Assembly (NCBI RefSeq): GCF_000005505.3 | Contig: NC_016132.3 | Coordinates: 35,912,914 to 35,976,913, forward strand | Direction: 5' to 3' | Source of the DNA: Brachypodium distachyon | Taxonomy: Eukaryota > Streptophyta > Magnoliopsida > Poales > Poaceae | DNA length: 64,000 nucleotides | Shown here: positions 31,241-43,400 of the stretch, piece by piece | Layout: each line of letters begins with the position of its first letter | How positions within the stretch are numbered: the first letter of the stretch is position 1 | Position numbers and translations under genes: made by a program | Notes under the pieces: model-generated | What the model saw: the letters and a program-made list of their open reading frames with translations, nothing else | The model's database searches: none | Told to the model about the DNA's origin: nothing

Positions 31241-31446
31241 CGACGTGCGCAGCGCAGGGCACTGGGCGGCGCGACGCCTGGGGGATCGGGAATCGGGTGG
31301 AGGGCGATCGGGAGGCCGCAGGCTGGTCCGCTGCGGCGGCCGAGAGCGTCGGCGACGGTGCCGCGCGGTAGTGGTTTAGCTGCGGAGGCAAGGGAGATGA
31401 TGCCCCCAAAGAGCAAGGCCTTTAAGCCTGGAGTCATAGCAAAGGT
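31241..31446 (+). other. GC-rich exon-like segment between the peptide and DUF247 genes
   Basis: This segment is GC-rich, contains an ATG pair at 31399/31402 (MMPPKSKAFKPGVIAK) and ends in a consensus donor (GCAAAG|GTAAGACC). It could be a leader exon of the DUF247 transcript or a scrap of another gene. No downstream partner exon was found in frame. Confidence 0.4.
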
Positions 31447-32043
31447 AAGACCGTATGATGAAATTTACTTGCCAATTGGAAAACAGAAATTGCCCGCATG
31501 CAACTCGCATCACATCCACTGAAACACAACACACAACCAGTTCAGTGGATGCGATGTACTTAGGCAAGGACACGCCGCACGAACCATTTCTTGTCTCAAC
31601 TAGAGATACCATCCTTCTGAAAACCTGGTCTTGCAAAGGACAAATACGAACGAATAACATACAGGTCTTCTGCTGCACTTCAGAAATGCATCAAATTATC
31701 TTGGTTTCATTTCGAGAAAATTGTGGAACTGTTCTCTCTATTATGCTGCCATCCATAGTTGTCCTGTTTCTTGGCTTGAACACAAATTGTGCATACAAAT
31801 ATTTTTGCCGTGTCGGAGGTGGTCAGGTGCATGTCAGTTTTCTCTCGAGATTTCTATTGTTTCAGTTAACACAGATTTGGCTCGAGCCATCAAGTTAGTT
31901 AGATAGATTAGAAGCATACAAGAACCCTGCACTACACACCTCTACACTACTGATTTTACTAATCTACACCTCAACAGTATCGTAACTTATTTTATTTTGT
32001 CCTTCAATGCGACTATGCAGCAACTTTTCGTGTAAAGAAAGAA

Positions 32044-33696
32044 ATGGCTGAAGCGGAAGACGTTATGTCTGTTATTGAGATAGAGGAACTCGGTATTTCA
32101 ATGAAAAATGAACTGAGAAACTGCTTTTCATCGGATATTGTTTATGACAGTGGATCTCAATTCTGCTTGATACCGAGAATACATGAGCATATCCGTGCGA
32201 GTGATAGATATTCTTACGAACCAATAATTTTGTCAATTGGCCCGTATCACCATGGATCTCCAGCACTTTCTTCTACAGAGAGAGAAAAATGGAACCGCTT
32301 GGACTACGTCCTCAAGCTAAACTGTGAGAAGGGTTTGAAAGATTACTTGACCGTCATAAATGGACTAGAGAAACGAGCAAGGATGTGCTATTCTGGAGAT
32401 ATTAAAATGAATAAGAAGGATTTTTTGCAGACGCTCTTGCTTGATGGATGTTTTGTGCTTGTCTCCCTTGGGAAATTTAATGAATTTATAAGGCCTGAAC
32501 TCCACACTGGCATGCCTAGTTCATCACATGCCGAAATACTTAAAGAAGATTCGAGTTCTGGGCATCCAGAAGTAACGGGGGTAAATGATATTCAACAAAT
32601 AAACACGAAGACGTCAAATGCCATGAAGAGCACTGTAGTGGGAGAAGACATTGTGAATCATACGCATTCCAGGGAAGAAAATTCAGTGCTTGAGATTGAG
32701 TTATGCTCACAGAGCAGTGGCCATAACACAGGGCAATGCCTATATCCGGACAATGCTCAGCAGATTGGACAGTGGTATGATGTTTATGTTATACATAACC
32801 TATTCCTGCTGGAGAACCAAATTCCGTTTTTCATAGTCGAGGCAGTATATGAGGTAGCTATTTCTAACAAGGTGGCACCAACTACTACGTGTAAATCAAG
32901 TTTTGCTCGATATACAGAAAGGTATGTGTCATTCTATCCAACAGCAGTACGAGAGTCCAGTCGGCCAAAAGATTTTGATCATTTGCTACACTTGTGTCAT
33001 ATGTACTTCCGACCTAGTTCTAACCAGGATGAACACCATACAACAAAACACTATATTCGTTACTTCCTTCAGATGGGTCGAGATTACCTCAGCCATTTAG
33101 GTTCATCGCAGCATGACCATTTTCCAAACCGATGGCGTCGAGAAACACAGTATCATGAAGCTGGAATTGAGTTTAAGATGAGAACATATTCTGAGCATAA
33201 TCCCCATTCCCTCTTGGATATAAAGCTCAGAGATGGTATCCTGGAAATCCCGTTCTTGTTTGTGGATGAAGAAACCATCGTATTTTTCAGGAACCTGATA
33301 GCACTGGAGCAAACATGTCCGCAAGTCGGAAATTATGTCACTGCCTACACTGTTTTCATGTCCAAGCTTTTGAGCATGCCCGATGACGTAGCACTGCTGG
33401 CTCGAAAGGGGGTCATCGCGCGTCATATGCGCACCGACAGAGATATATCACAGCTCTTTACCAGGCTGACGAAAGGCGTTGTCTTTGATTTCTACGGGAA
33501 TCATCACCTCAAGCATCTGTGCTTAGCCCTGGAGGTATCTTATCAGAACCGTATGCACAGGTGGGTTGCATGGCTGAGACACAACCATTTGAGCAATCCA
33601 TGGCTGGTTGTCGCTGCGTTGGCTGGTGTTATTGTGCTTTTCTGTACTGTCGCACAGACTGTCCTCACAGTCCAGTCTTATGTTAATCCAAGGTAA
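32044..33696 (+). CDS. DUF247 (UPF0481) membrane protein
   Basis: This is a single-exon, intact frame of 550 residues. DUF247 proteins are plant-specific, and their biochemistry is unknown. In grasses, members at the S and Z loci are the pollen-side determinants of self-incompatibility. Family signatures are present: CLIPRIHEHIR near 42-52, SIGPYHHG near 65-72, DFLQTLLLDGCFVLV near 125, and HNLFLLENQIPFFIVE near 250. Later come LRDGILEIPFLFVDEET near 395 and the C-terminal membrane segment VVAALAGVIVLFCTVAQTVL (about 520-541), with a short tail outside. Length and layout are normal for the family. The ATG at 32044 leads directly into an acidic N-terminus. An upstream leader exon near 31.4 kb is possible. 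Confidence 0.9.
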   Translation: MAEAEDVMSVIEIEELGISMKNELRNCFSSDIVYDSGSQFCLIPRIHEHIRASDRYSYEPIILSIGPYHHGSPALSSTEREKWNRLDYVLKLNCEKGLKDYLTVINGLEKRARMCYSGDIKMNKKDFLQTLLLDGCFVLVSLGKFNEFIRPELHTGMPSSSHAEILKEDSSSGHPEVTGVNDIQQINTKTSNAMKSTVVGEDIVNHTHSREENSVLEIELCSQSSGHNTGQCLYPDNAQQIGQWYDVYVIHNLFLLENQIPFFIVEAVYEVAISNKVAPTTTCKSSFARYTERYVSFYPTAVRESSRPKDFDHLLHLCHMYFRPSSNQDEHHTTKHYIRYFLQMGRDYLSHLGSSQHDHFPNRWRRETQYHEAGIEFKMRTYSEHNPHSLLDIKLRDGILEIPFLFVDEETIVFFRNLIALEQTCPQVGNYVTAYTVFMSKLLSMPDDVALLARKGVIARHMRTDRDISQLFTRLTKGVVFDFYGNHHLKHLCLALEVSYQNRMHRWVAWLRHNHLSNPWLVVAALAGVIVLFCTVAQTVLTVQSYVNPR

Positions 33697-34137
33697 GCAC
33701 CCATGGAAAATTGATCAAGACCAGCCACACTGTTATTCACTGGCTATAGTTCCAAGTGTACTTCAATGAGGACATCGAAAATGAGCCATTTAAGCGTCAT
33801 CCATCATGCTTTGGTTGGGTCAATAACCATGGTATGTTACAATCAAATCATTGCTCAGATTTTTTTTTCAGGACTATCTATGGCTTCCTATTATTTTTGT
33901 TGTTATCACATTTGATGATAGATGATGAATGGTTTTTCTTACATAACACAACGATCATAGATCTGCCTAGTCATATGATCGTGTAGTATGATATGCAAAG
34001 TAATTGCTCCGCCATTATCTTCAGTGTCTTGCAAAAAAGTGATACATATTTTGCTAGATTTCGTTAGAGATTTTTTAGGAAAGTGGTTAAGTTAGTTTGT
34101 TACGGATGAGCTTTGTTCTATTTGAGTTAGTTTATTA
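33697..34137. other. 3' flank of the DUF247 gene
   Basis: AT-rich sequence with no coding features; it presumably includes the DUF247 3' UTR. Confidence 0.4.
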
Positions 34138-34794
34138 CTCCCTCCGTCTCATATTAAGTGACTTCTACGGTACCCAATACTCCCTTGGACTAAATGTAGT
34201 ACTAAAGGAGGGCATTCTGGACTTTTCACAATTAGTAAAATTAAAACAAAAAGTACCCAGCACGCGTCGGCAGGACCGCCACCGTCCTCGTCCTCGCCGG
34301 CCGCCTCCCAGCACACGCGCCTCCCCGCACGCACGCCGGCCGCTCCTCCCAACAAACGCCAACTGGCCGCGCGCCGCCCTCCTCGGCCATGCCCGCAGCC
34401 TCCCCGCACTCACCGCGTCGGCCGCCGCCTCTCAGCACACGTCGACTGGGCCCTGCGCCGCCTTCCTAGCCCGTGCCTTCGGGTCGCGCACGCCGCTCTT
34501 CTCCAAGCCTGCTCTCATCGCGGCCATGGCACCACCATCTTCCTCCCAGGTCGCAGTCTCTGTTTTTCTCCCTGTTACATTTTTACCCTCGCTTTCTTAG
34601 TACTCCGTGATACTCCATAGATCTAAGTTGGAGTATTTAGAAGTAGCAACTAATCTGTGTCCTTGGATCAACAAAAACGGACGGTCTAAATTAATTTCGA
34701 GGTACTTGAGAACTACATGTATCTAGACGGATTTTAGACGTAGATACATCTATATTTGGGCAAATTGGAGTCACTTAATATGAGACGGAGGGAG
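34138..34794. mobile_element. Stowaway-ended element with GC-rich internal cargo
   Basis: The ends are perfect 26-bp inverted repeats (CTCCCTCCGTCTCATATTAA then GTGACT) flanked by TA, and the subterminal sequence is typical Stowaway. At 657 bp it is several times longer than its relatives here. The middle (about 34255-34560) is GC-rich and leads to an ATG (MAPPSSSQ) followed by a CAG|GT donor, like the promoter and first exon of a gene. Confidence 0.85.
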
Positions 34795-34986
34795 TATTAT
34801 TTTGTTAGAGATATTTTTGAGGGGGGGAAGAAAGTAAGGACTGAACCATCACAACCACCAATTCTTATAAAAGAATAGTAAACATAAGTGCAAGTTCATC
34901 ATAAGTTTTCTTTCTTTTTTGGAAGAAACAGATGTCATTTCTGGTTAAAAATGGGATTTTTCATTATTTATTTTTCCATTTCTAAT

Positions 34987-35084
34987 TGATGCTTTGTAAC
35001 CTTATTAGCATAATAGTTTCCCAGTTCCTACGGATTGATGCTTTGTAACCTTATTAGCATAATAGTTTCCCTGTTCCTACTGAT
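34987..35084 (+). repeat. 49-bp tandem duplication
   Basis: The unit ttgatgctttgtaaccttat ... tttccc(a/t)gttcctac occurs twice in direct tandem. Confidence 0.9.
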
Positions 35085-35264
35085 TATTTGTTGCAATGGT
35101 GAGAGTGTATAATTTCAGTTTGGCACAACTGTAGCCCTCATTCACGTTTCTCCATTTTATTTTGAGGTATCCAATTGATGTGTAACTAATTGGAATCTAC
35201 GTGTCCATTGCTCATAAATTTAATTTAAAACAGAATCATTTTTCACCATGTATGTTACAGTTCT

Positions 35265-35656
35265 TTAGTTAGTTTCGTTCTCGGTGGTGGGCCTGGTATG
35301 AGTCCTGACCAGGGTGGGCGACTTCGTGATACACGGGCTTGCCGATGCGCGAGCCGCTCCCGTCAGGACAACCTCTTCTATCTCTGGTCGTCGAAGAAGC
35401 CCCGCTCTGCCTACCTTTCTCTGTCGCAAGGAGCCGTTCCCTGTTCGGCGTTGTTGGAGCGGAGCAGGTTTTCGTCTTTGCTGTTGCAGCTTGTTTGTTC
35501 GGTTCCTGTGTATGCTCTTTGTCAGGATTTTTCGCACGGCTTTCCTTGAATAAGCCGTGTATTTGTATCAGTTTTTGGGCCCGGTATTCCTCATAAACAG
35601 GGACAATTCTATTCTTCTAATCAAATCGCGGGGATCGACCGTTGCGTCCTAAAAAA
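35265..35656 (+). mobile_element. Probable LINE 3' end fragment
   Basis: The segment ends ...ttgcgtcctaaaaaa and resembles the 3' tail layout of the LINE at 54.7-56.4 kb (gcgtttt...aaaaaa). It carries no reverse-transcriptase coding sequence. Confidence 0.35.
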
Positions 35657-36159
35657 TGTAGCAGCGTATGCATTTTGACCGTGTCATTTTATATTCAAAG
35701 GCGTCGGATTCATCTCGATTCACAGTACAAAATAATACAAATAATGGTGTGTTTGAATGTACTGTATTTGTGAAAGACTAGCAGCAGGCTGGTAAGATAT
35801 ATGCCATTATGCCGTGAGGTTTATTTTTGATAAATAAACAACACCTTGCGTAGTTTGATAAATTTTAGTTGGGGACAATGTTTTATATCCTTACACAGTA
35901 CTAACTCTGAGACACTTATTATGTATCGAAAGAAGTAATCTTTCTGTTGGGGTCGGCTCAAGTAATTTTTCTGTTGGGGTCGGCTAGAGTGCTAGAGAAA
36001 TCGACAAAAGTAGAGAAATAAAACTCAAGACTTCCCTGATAGAAAACAGAACGCCCACGCCCTAGCCGCTGCCACCAGTGCCTCGAGAACAATCTCGTTC
36101 CAGCCGGCCCGCCGGCAAGGAACGACGTCCCTGCCTTCTCTACACTTCGTGCTATCGTA

Positions 36160-36775
36160 GTTTTTCATAAGTTAGGGTTTGGTTAGCTGGCAGCGGCACT
36201 ATGGTGGTGATGGTGGCATTGTGCGGGTCAAGAATGAGGTTTTCTCGATTTCTCGTCCACCTTGTCGACGACGATCCTGCCGGTGGCGTTGAGGAGTGTG
36301 GGATAGTTGGTCGCTGCTCTTCTGGAGTCGTAGATCTGGTCTTGTGTTTGTGTTTTGCAGGTCGTCTGTGTGTTTCAGATCTTTGGTTCGTTTTCCGATT
36401 GGCAAGGCTCGGCCAGTTTCGACCTCTCATCGTGGAGTTTCTGTGGGTAGGTCTTCTCGGGTCCGTCTGGCCGGATCTGGGATGGCAATCCAACCCTCTT
36501 CGCGTTTTCTTCTTCGGGACGTTGATCTATTTCTCATATCATTGTTGCCGGTGTCTTTTCGGCTGCTGCGTCAACAACGTTTTCCTGACTCCGACGTGGT
36601 TCGGAGGTTCAGAAGCAGCATCGAACTTCGCTCACGACGCGCCACGGGCGAGTGCAGGAGGAAGGCAACTACTTATTTACAAAAACTTGCATGTAATTTT
36701 TCTTTTACTTCAAAGATGGTTGTGTAAAAGTTGGTTGATTTAATATACGGCCTTGGCCTTCTTGTAAAAAAAACA
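36160..36775 (+). mobile_element. Possible retroposon ending in poly(A)
   Basis: Non-conserved open frames end in ...cggccttggccttcttgtaa followed by an A-run. This layout suits a LINE or SINE tail; the family is not identified. Confidence 0.3.
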
Positions 36776-37078
36776 CCAAACTGCCAACCGGTTGAATTTT
36801 TCAAACGAAATTTATAACATTTGGATTGAAGAACAGACAAAATAAGTACGGAGTAAATTTGTTGGAGTACGATTTTTTCTTAATTTTAAAGAACGATCGG
36901 CTGCCTTACAACTCCCAGAACCGTCTAGAATTCCAACCTCGAGCACTCATTTCCTCAGAAATAGATTAACCACACACGACACGACTGCAACGCATACGCG
37001 CGCCAGGGGCTCCCACCAACCACGGCGGCGGCAGCAGCAACGGCCACGGAGGAGGCCGGCGGATCGGGGCCGGCGGCG

Positions 37079-39947
37079 ATGGCGTCCGCGGCGGCGGCGG
37101 AGGGCGCGGCGGCGGCGCTCCGGTCGGTTCTCTCGCGCGCGCAGCAAGCGGCGGCGCGGTCGGGGCGCGCGCCGGAGTCGGTGCGCGTGGTGGCCGTGAG
37201 CAAGACCAAGCCCGTGGGCGTCATTCGCGGCGTGTACGACGCCGGCCACCGCTGCTTCGGGGAGAACTACGTCCAGGAGCTCATCGACAAGGCCCCCCAG
37301 GTTTATTATACGCTCCCGAAGTGTTAAACTCTGAACTTTTCCTGTTGGAACCTGAATCGACAGCAAGTTGCTAGGTGAAACTCATTTCAGAGTTGTCGCG
37401 CCTGTGTAATTAGCATTTGAGTCGGGGAGACCCATAGGTGCTCATTCTTGATGCGAGCTTGTGCATCGCAAACGGATCTTGTGCATGCTAGGTTGCGCAG
37501 TGGTGATCTCATAAATGTCAGGAGGTTTTCTCTCACTGTCGATCGGAGTTTACACCGATGATTTGGTAGCTGTAATTGGTGATAGTTAGTTCTGTGGGCG
37601 TCACATCACATGAGAAAGCACATGAAACATGTCATGCGTATATCTTATCTGTAGGGCCATCTGAACATCTGTTGCTAGATTATGTTTGCTCCTGCTTCAG
37701 ATTGTTGCTTGGATAGCTATATGGTGTGATGTTCTTATGTTCTAACAGTTCACTGAGAAGTCTCTGTAGGGCCATCTGAACATCTGTTGCTAAGGTGTAT
37801 GGCTATATATGAACATCCTGTAATCTGCCACTTTCTTAATTTTCTATGACCAATCAAAGTTCAAAGATTTGGCCATGTTTCACCCCAACCATTGTACAAT
37901 TGACCAGTCATCTTCAAGTCAACGAGCTTATCCTTTTTCACCCATTTAGTTGTCTGAGCTGGTGTTCTTGTTGCAGCTTCCAGAGGATATCGAGTGGCAT
38001 TTCATTGGGAACCTGCAGAGCAATAAAGCCAAAGCCCTCCTAGGTTAGTGTCTGCATTCTTGTTTGGATATTTTGGCAGGGATAATCGCTCTCAACTCTC
38101 ATGTCTCAACTTCTAGTTTATTAGGTTTTTCCACTACTTAGAAGTTGTATATTATGTTATACTCCCTCCGTTTCTTTTTATAGGGCGTAGATTTTTCAGC
38201 GCGAATATTAACGCAGAGCACAACCGAACTGAGAAGTAGCCACTCGGTACTCCCCGCGTGCAACTGCCGCATGTCTCTCTCCAGCCTAACTGCCTTTGCG
38301 CATGGATGGACTGGCTTGATCTGCTGCATGCATGGGCGGTTGATATGTTTCAGTTAGCCCAGCGCGTGGTCTAGCGGCTGCGCGGCATGCAAATCGCGGG
38401 TGGGCGGGTGGGCGGAGGGGCGTGCGCCTTATATTTCAGAAAAACGCTGAAAAATTTATACGCCCTATAAAAAGAAACGGAGGGAGTACTACACTATCCC
38501 AAGAATAAGGTTTTGGTTACAAACATTATGAAACGAAGTTGATGCCTTTTACTTATATGTTTATAACACATATAGTTATTTCTTAAGCGTTGTCAATTCT
38601 ATATATAAGTTGATACCTGATATCTTGTATACTTTATGGATCCTTATTGAGGTAATGCTTCATTTCTTCTTCTTAACATGCAGCTGGTGTGCCAAATCTG
38701 GACATGGTTGAGAGCGTAGATGATGAGAAGGTATATGATCAATTGAATCATTTCTTATGGTTTGTTCAACTGCATTTTTTTTCTAGCTTTACGCACCGAC
38801 ATTTAAGGTTCTCAGTCATCGGTAATTGCATTATTGTAGTTACCTTTTTCACAGGGTATCCTTTGCTTGGTCAAGGAACAATATGCTCTTCCAAGCATCA
38901 TGCATATCAATAACCTCGTAAAACTTGTTTAGTTGTTATTTCCAACTAGGCCCACCCTTTCACATGTACAATCAATCATACTGAGCTTGCTTTTGATCAT
39001 ATTTACTGTAACAGTGTTTTATTGTGTCACTTAGGATTTGGAAATAAAATTTGCAGTGTGTTGGAGTTCATTTTTTTCTCTCAATTGCATTCGTCTTGTT
39101 GCAAATCCGATTGTCAATCTTCCATCTGTAACATGGTTCATTTTATTTTCAGATTGCTAATCGTCTTGATCGGGTAGTAGCTGATTTGGGGAGAAAGCCT
39201 CTTAAGGTCTTGGTCCAAGTCAACACAAGTGGAGAAGAATGTGGGTACTCTAATTTTCCCTACCAATACAAATGTGAACACTTTGGGCTTGATTTGAAAT
39301 TTCTCAGAGCAAGAACCTTGGTCCTTAGTTTTGAACATTTATACACAACACATTTGTTTTTAGCTACTGTTAAGTGTTTGTAAGTGAAGAGTTTTGTGGC
39401 ATTACCAGAGTGAACATCTGTAATTCTCAAACCTTGTTACTATTTTGCAGCAAAATTTGGAGTAGATCCCTCAGGGTGTGTGGGATTAGCAAAACATGTC
39501 AAATTGAGCTGCCCAAATCTTGTATTTTCTGGCTTGATGACAATTGGGATGCTTGATTACTCCTCAACCCCGGAAAATTTCAAGGTTATATTATGAGACA
39601 CAAACTTAGTTGGACTGATATGTTTTATAGTGTTTTTTTTGGCATCATAATGTATGCTGTTTGTTGAATGCTTAGGCACTGTCAAGTTGCCGGAAGGAGG
39701 TATGCGATGAGCTTGGTATACCAGAAGAGCAGTGCGAGCTGTCCATGGGCATGTCTGCTGATTTTGAGCAAGCGGTAAGGAACAGATTACGAGAAGTGAA
39801 CTAAGAGATGCAAACACTGAATAGCAATGCCTAATGACGTTTACTTCTGTTTGCGTGTATATGTTTGTGCAGATTGAAATGGGCAGCACGAATGTTAGAG
39901 TTGGATCAACCATCTTTGGTGCAAGAGAATACCCAAAGAAAAACTAG
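37079..39947 (+). CDS. PLPBP: PLP homeostasis protein (YggS/PROSC family)
   Basis: Seven exons (37079-37300, 37977-38043, 38684-38730, 39153-39240, 39451-39584, 39676-39774, 39873-39947) give 243 residues, the normal plant length. The protein binds pyridoxal 5'-phosphate in an alanine-racemase-like barrel and buffers the cofactor. It is not an active racemase. The PLP lysine lies in VAVSKTKPV (about residue 43). Other family blocks are [52 protein letters not shown] and [14 protein letters not shown]. The ATG at 37079 opens an Ala-rich N-terminus typical of grass homologues, and no clear organelle signal is seen. All splice sites are GT-AG and every junction keeps the frame. Confidence 0.93.
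38162..38486. mobile_element. Stowaway-type MITE in a PLPBP intron
   Basis: This 325-bp element has long inverted repeats (CTCCCTCCGTTTCTTTTTAT then AGGGCGTA) and TA flanks, in intron 2. Its middle is GC-rich. Confidence 0.9.
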
Positions 39948-40323
39948 GATATCTATGTATATTCAGGCCTTGTTGCAAGACTGATAGAATATGTACGATT
40001 CGCATTGTGATAAATATGTATCCATTTCCTCTAAAATTTTACACTTTGATGTTTACACCATGTGCCATTAATAATATTGTTTTCTCACGGTGCTTCCTTT
40101 TGTTTATAGCACGGGAATCCCAAGTTCTGTTGTTTGCTTCTATGGTGTATACTGTTTGATTCATCATCAGCTTCCCAACAGTCTCTGCATTTCAGGCAGA
40201 CTTGATGCATGCCTCCGTGAGACCGTGATATCAAAATGTAATTGGCCTCCACCTTTTTTTCAGTCCTCCTGTACGTCCAGTTGATTCACTTGCTTAACGG
40301 CTCCAGATATCTTCCAATTTGTA

Positions 40324-40428
40324 CTCCCTCCGTGCCCATGTCAAGTGACTTTTTATTTCATTCTTTTTTAGGCATGGATACATTCATATTTGGGCAAATT
40401 TGAGTCACTTAATATGGAACAGAGGGAG
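40324..40428. mobile_element. Stowaway MITE
   Basis: 105 bp, CTCCCTCCGTGCCCATGTCA ... GAACAGAGGGAG, flanked by TA. It lies about 380 bp past the PLPBP stop codon. Confidence 0.9.
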
Positions 40429-40439
40429 TATATCGGAGA

Positions 40440-43400
40440 CTTTTACGCACATATGCTTTTTAATCAGTGGCCATGGTCAGTTTACCAATGCTAATCTTAA
40501 CTTCTGTGGGTGATCTACATCAAGGTTTCCCAGTAATTTCCATACACTGAGATGAGATGCCTGTGATATCAGCTTAGGAGAACAAGAGGATTCCAAGCCC
40601 TTTTTATACAATTTGCATGGAGATATCACAAAGACAAGTGAGCTGCCGGTTTCAATATCCCATTCCACTCCTTTTAATCTCAACACACCAAATACAACCC
40701 TACTGCCCTTCGTGCTGACTGAAAGATGTCGCGGCATAATGTGATGTGTTCCACATCTGGTTGAGGAGCTTTGAGCACGAAAGCGTTTAAACCTAGCGGA
40801 CTAATCCACATTACCGACAACACCACGCTCACAAAGGAAATTATTGATTTTGTTGATGATCTCCCTTTGCTGCACTTGGTGTTCCTTGGGCAGCTTTTTG
40901 TCTGATCGCAACACGAAGCAGAATAAATTGAACACCACGCTAATATCCATTTCTTTTCTCCATCTATGCAGACTACTATATTAACACATTATGGAAAAAA
41001 AGATGAAACCAGTTAGCAACCCATTGTACATAAGATAAGTTGTAAAATCCTCTCTTCGATTACAAAATAGTTTGACGAATCATCAGTTGACACAAGATGA
41101 AGGCTTACACAACACATAGTTCATGGACTAAAACTATAGCAATAAATTTCTAGGTTAACCTGCAGCTGACTAACGATGGTAAGTGGAATCCTCATCACCG
41201 ATGACATCATTTGGTTCACGATTCTGGAAACTTGGTTTGATCGTGCAGCTTCCTCTGTTGCAAAATGGGACTTGACACTTTCGTAACAGGCAGTTGATTT
41301 GACGAAGCGGTCTTTTGCTGTTCGTGAGCTTTGTAAACCTGCAAGCTTACAACAGATAATGCACAGATTTACATGGTCGCATTCTAGTGCACTCGTTTGA
41401 GCCTTCGTCGTACCACTTTAGAGCTTTCGAATCAAACCTTCCCACACTTTATCAAGCAGGCAAGTCTAATAGGTGAGCACGCGATAGTTCTCTCTATTGT
41501 TTGTGATAGTTTTATGAGAGTTTACAGTATCACAACCATGCAACATTGAGGGTATTTAACATCAAGTCACTAGATTGCTCGACTTTGGCACCATGAACAA
41601 GTAAAACTAAGGTCGCTGGTCGGTTTTGATCTCCTTTAAAAAGCACAAGTGCTAAAACCTGTCCAAAGAGCAAGCTTTTAGTGGGGTCACTCGTCATGAT
41701 CTAGAATCACTCTCATCGCACATCTTGGTCCTCAATGGCCACTGGCCAAGATCTCCCTAAAACTAAAACAACATGTGTGGAGGCTTATGTGTAGTTTGGC
41801 AGGGTAAATGTTGTAAGTAAATCTGAAATTCAGTTATTGCAAAGTTAAATAAGTATCCAGAACTAGTAAGATGAAATCTTGCCGTTCCATTCATCGGAAG
41901 AAGGGGAAACAAGCCCACAAGAAAAGAATGGTACTTGCATGTCGTTGTTCTCTGATATGGATAGCACATGGAGAGTGGCTGAGTGGGGATCAACTGATGA
42001 TTGCACAAGGATATGAAGTATGCTCTAATGGACTTCTCTCGCTTTATGAAATATCAGGAGCCTCTTGATTGCCGGGCACACTCTTCTTTCATTTTTTCCT
42101 TTTTATAGTTTTGCTGGGACGTTTTTTTTTTTTGAGGTGCCTGCAAGATGGACAGCTCTCTTGACAAAGGACTGCAGGGAGGGAGTTTATTGAACTTTAT
42201 TGAATTCAATAAAATGAGTGTACAGATGCTCATGAACATCCCAAGAGAGCGAGAGTAGATTTGAATTAGAACTCTACACACAGAAGAGAGGAGTGGCTTA
42301 TATAAAGTGAAGGGATTATGCCATTGGAGACGGCAGTGTAGGAAATGCAATGGCAAGTGCAGAAGAGGGCAGCGATGAAATGACACAGAGGAAATAACAG
42401 GCTTTCAAGAGCTTCAAACTAGATGGATCAAATTCAACAAAGCTCGCCGAATATTCAGATTGCAGAGATGATTGTTCGATTTTTCTTATGTATGGCTCTG
42501 GTGGGACAAAATAACTATCAAAACCAATCCAAGTGACACCAACTTATTACACTTGACTCTTGGGGTTTTAAATAGGAGATATGAATAAAATCAGGAACCT
42601 AAGTCACTAGCTCAATAGCTCCCATCAAGCATCAAGCGACAAGTATTCTCTACCCTCAATAATTGCATGTGTTACCCAAAACTCTCTTCTTCTATCAATT
42701 TAGAAAGGCAAGGACAAAGAGTTTTCTAACCATGCTCACAAGTTAGATTGCAATATCTATCAAAGGTATAGTTAAGTTCATCATCTAAGCGATGTGGACG
42801 TTTGAGGGCTAGAATGCGACCAAATAAATTCTATGCACAATCCAAAGTAAACTAGCATCAAAACTGCGCATAAAGATCTGTACCATTCCTTGTGCCAGCA
42901 TTCTTTCGTTAACTGTAAATCTGCATTCTTCTCTTTGATTATTTCCTACCCTGCGTTGGTAAACAATAATTAACGCTTTAGTATCTAGTAATTCATATTT
43001 TTTGCATGACAGCTGAACCTGACTCAAGGAACTAGCATTAAATATTTATTTGTACTGTTTAGTTTTATTCTAGAGTCTTTTGAATTTAAATCAACAACTA
43101 AGAGAGGAAAGAATGATTACCTGCAGACTGAAAGTAGAGAATTATCTGCTGTTGTCACAGATATCTTCCAAGTAGCAAAGTGCATCCTTAATCCAGTCTT
43201 CAGCAACATGCAAAACATCCAATCAATGCCAGTGCAGCTCCCAGAATTCCAGGTGCAAGACAAATGGCAGATTCCTACAGCTGCCCCTGCCAGGAATAAT
43301 GCAGCAGTGTTTGTACCATGCTGGAGGGTGCTATTATTAAGTGAAAGCACACAAAATAAATAAAAAAACTCGAGTAAATGGTCTTTTGCAGAAAGCTTAC

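Noticed and set aside
34097..34600. 167-codon frame as a stand-alone gene
   Set aside because: It starts in the flank and crosses the Stowaway terminus; the GC-rich core is better seen as cargo.
36201..36743. 180-codon plus-strand frame
   Set aside because: Low-similarity, Phe/Trp-rich translation ending in a poly(A)-tailed repeat; more like a retroposon than a gene.
38355..38410. A tRNA-like A-box (TGGTCTAGCGG) suggesting a tRNA gene
   Set aside because: No matching B-box and no cloverleaf pairing; it lies in the GC-rich middle of a MITE.
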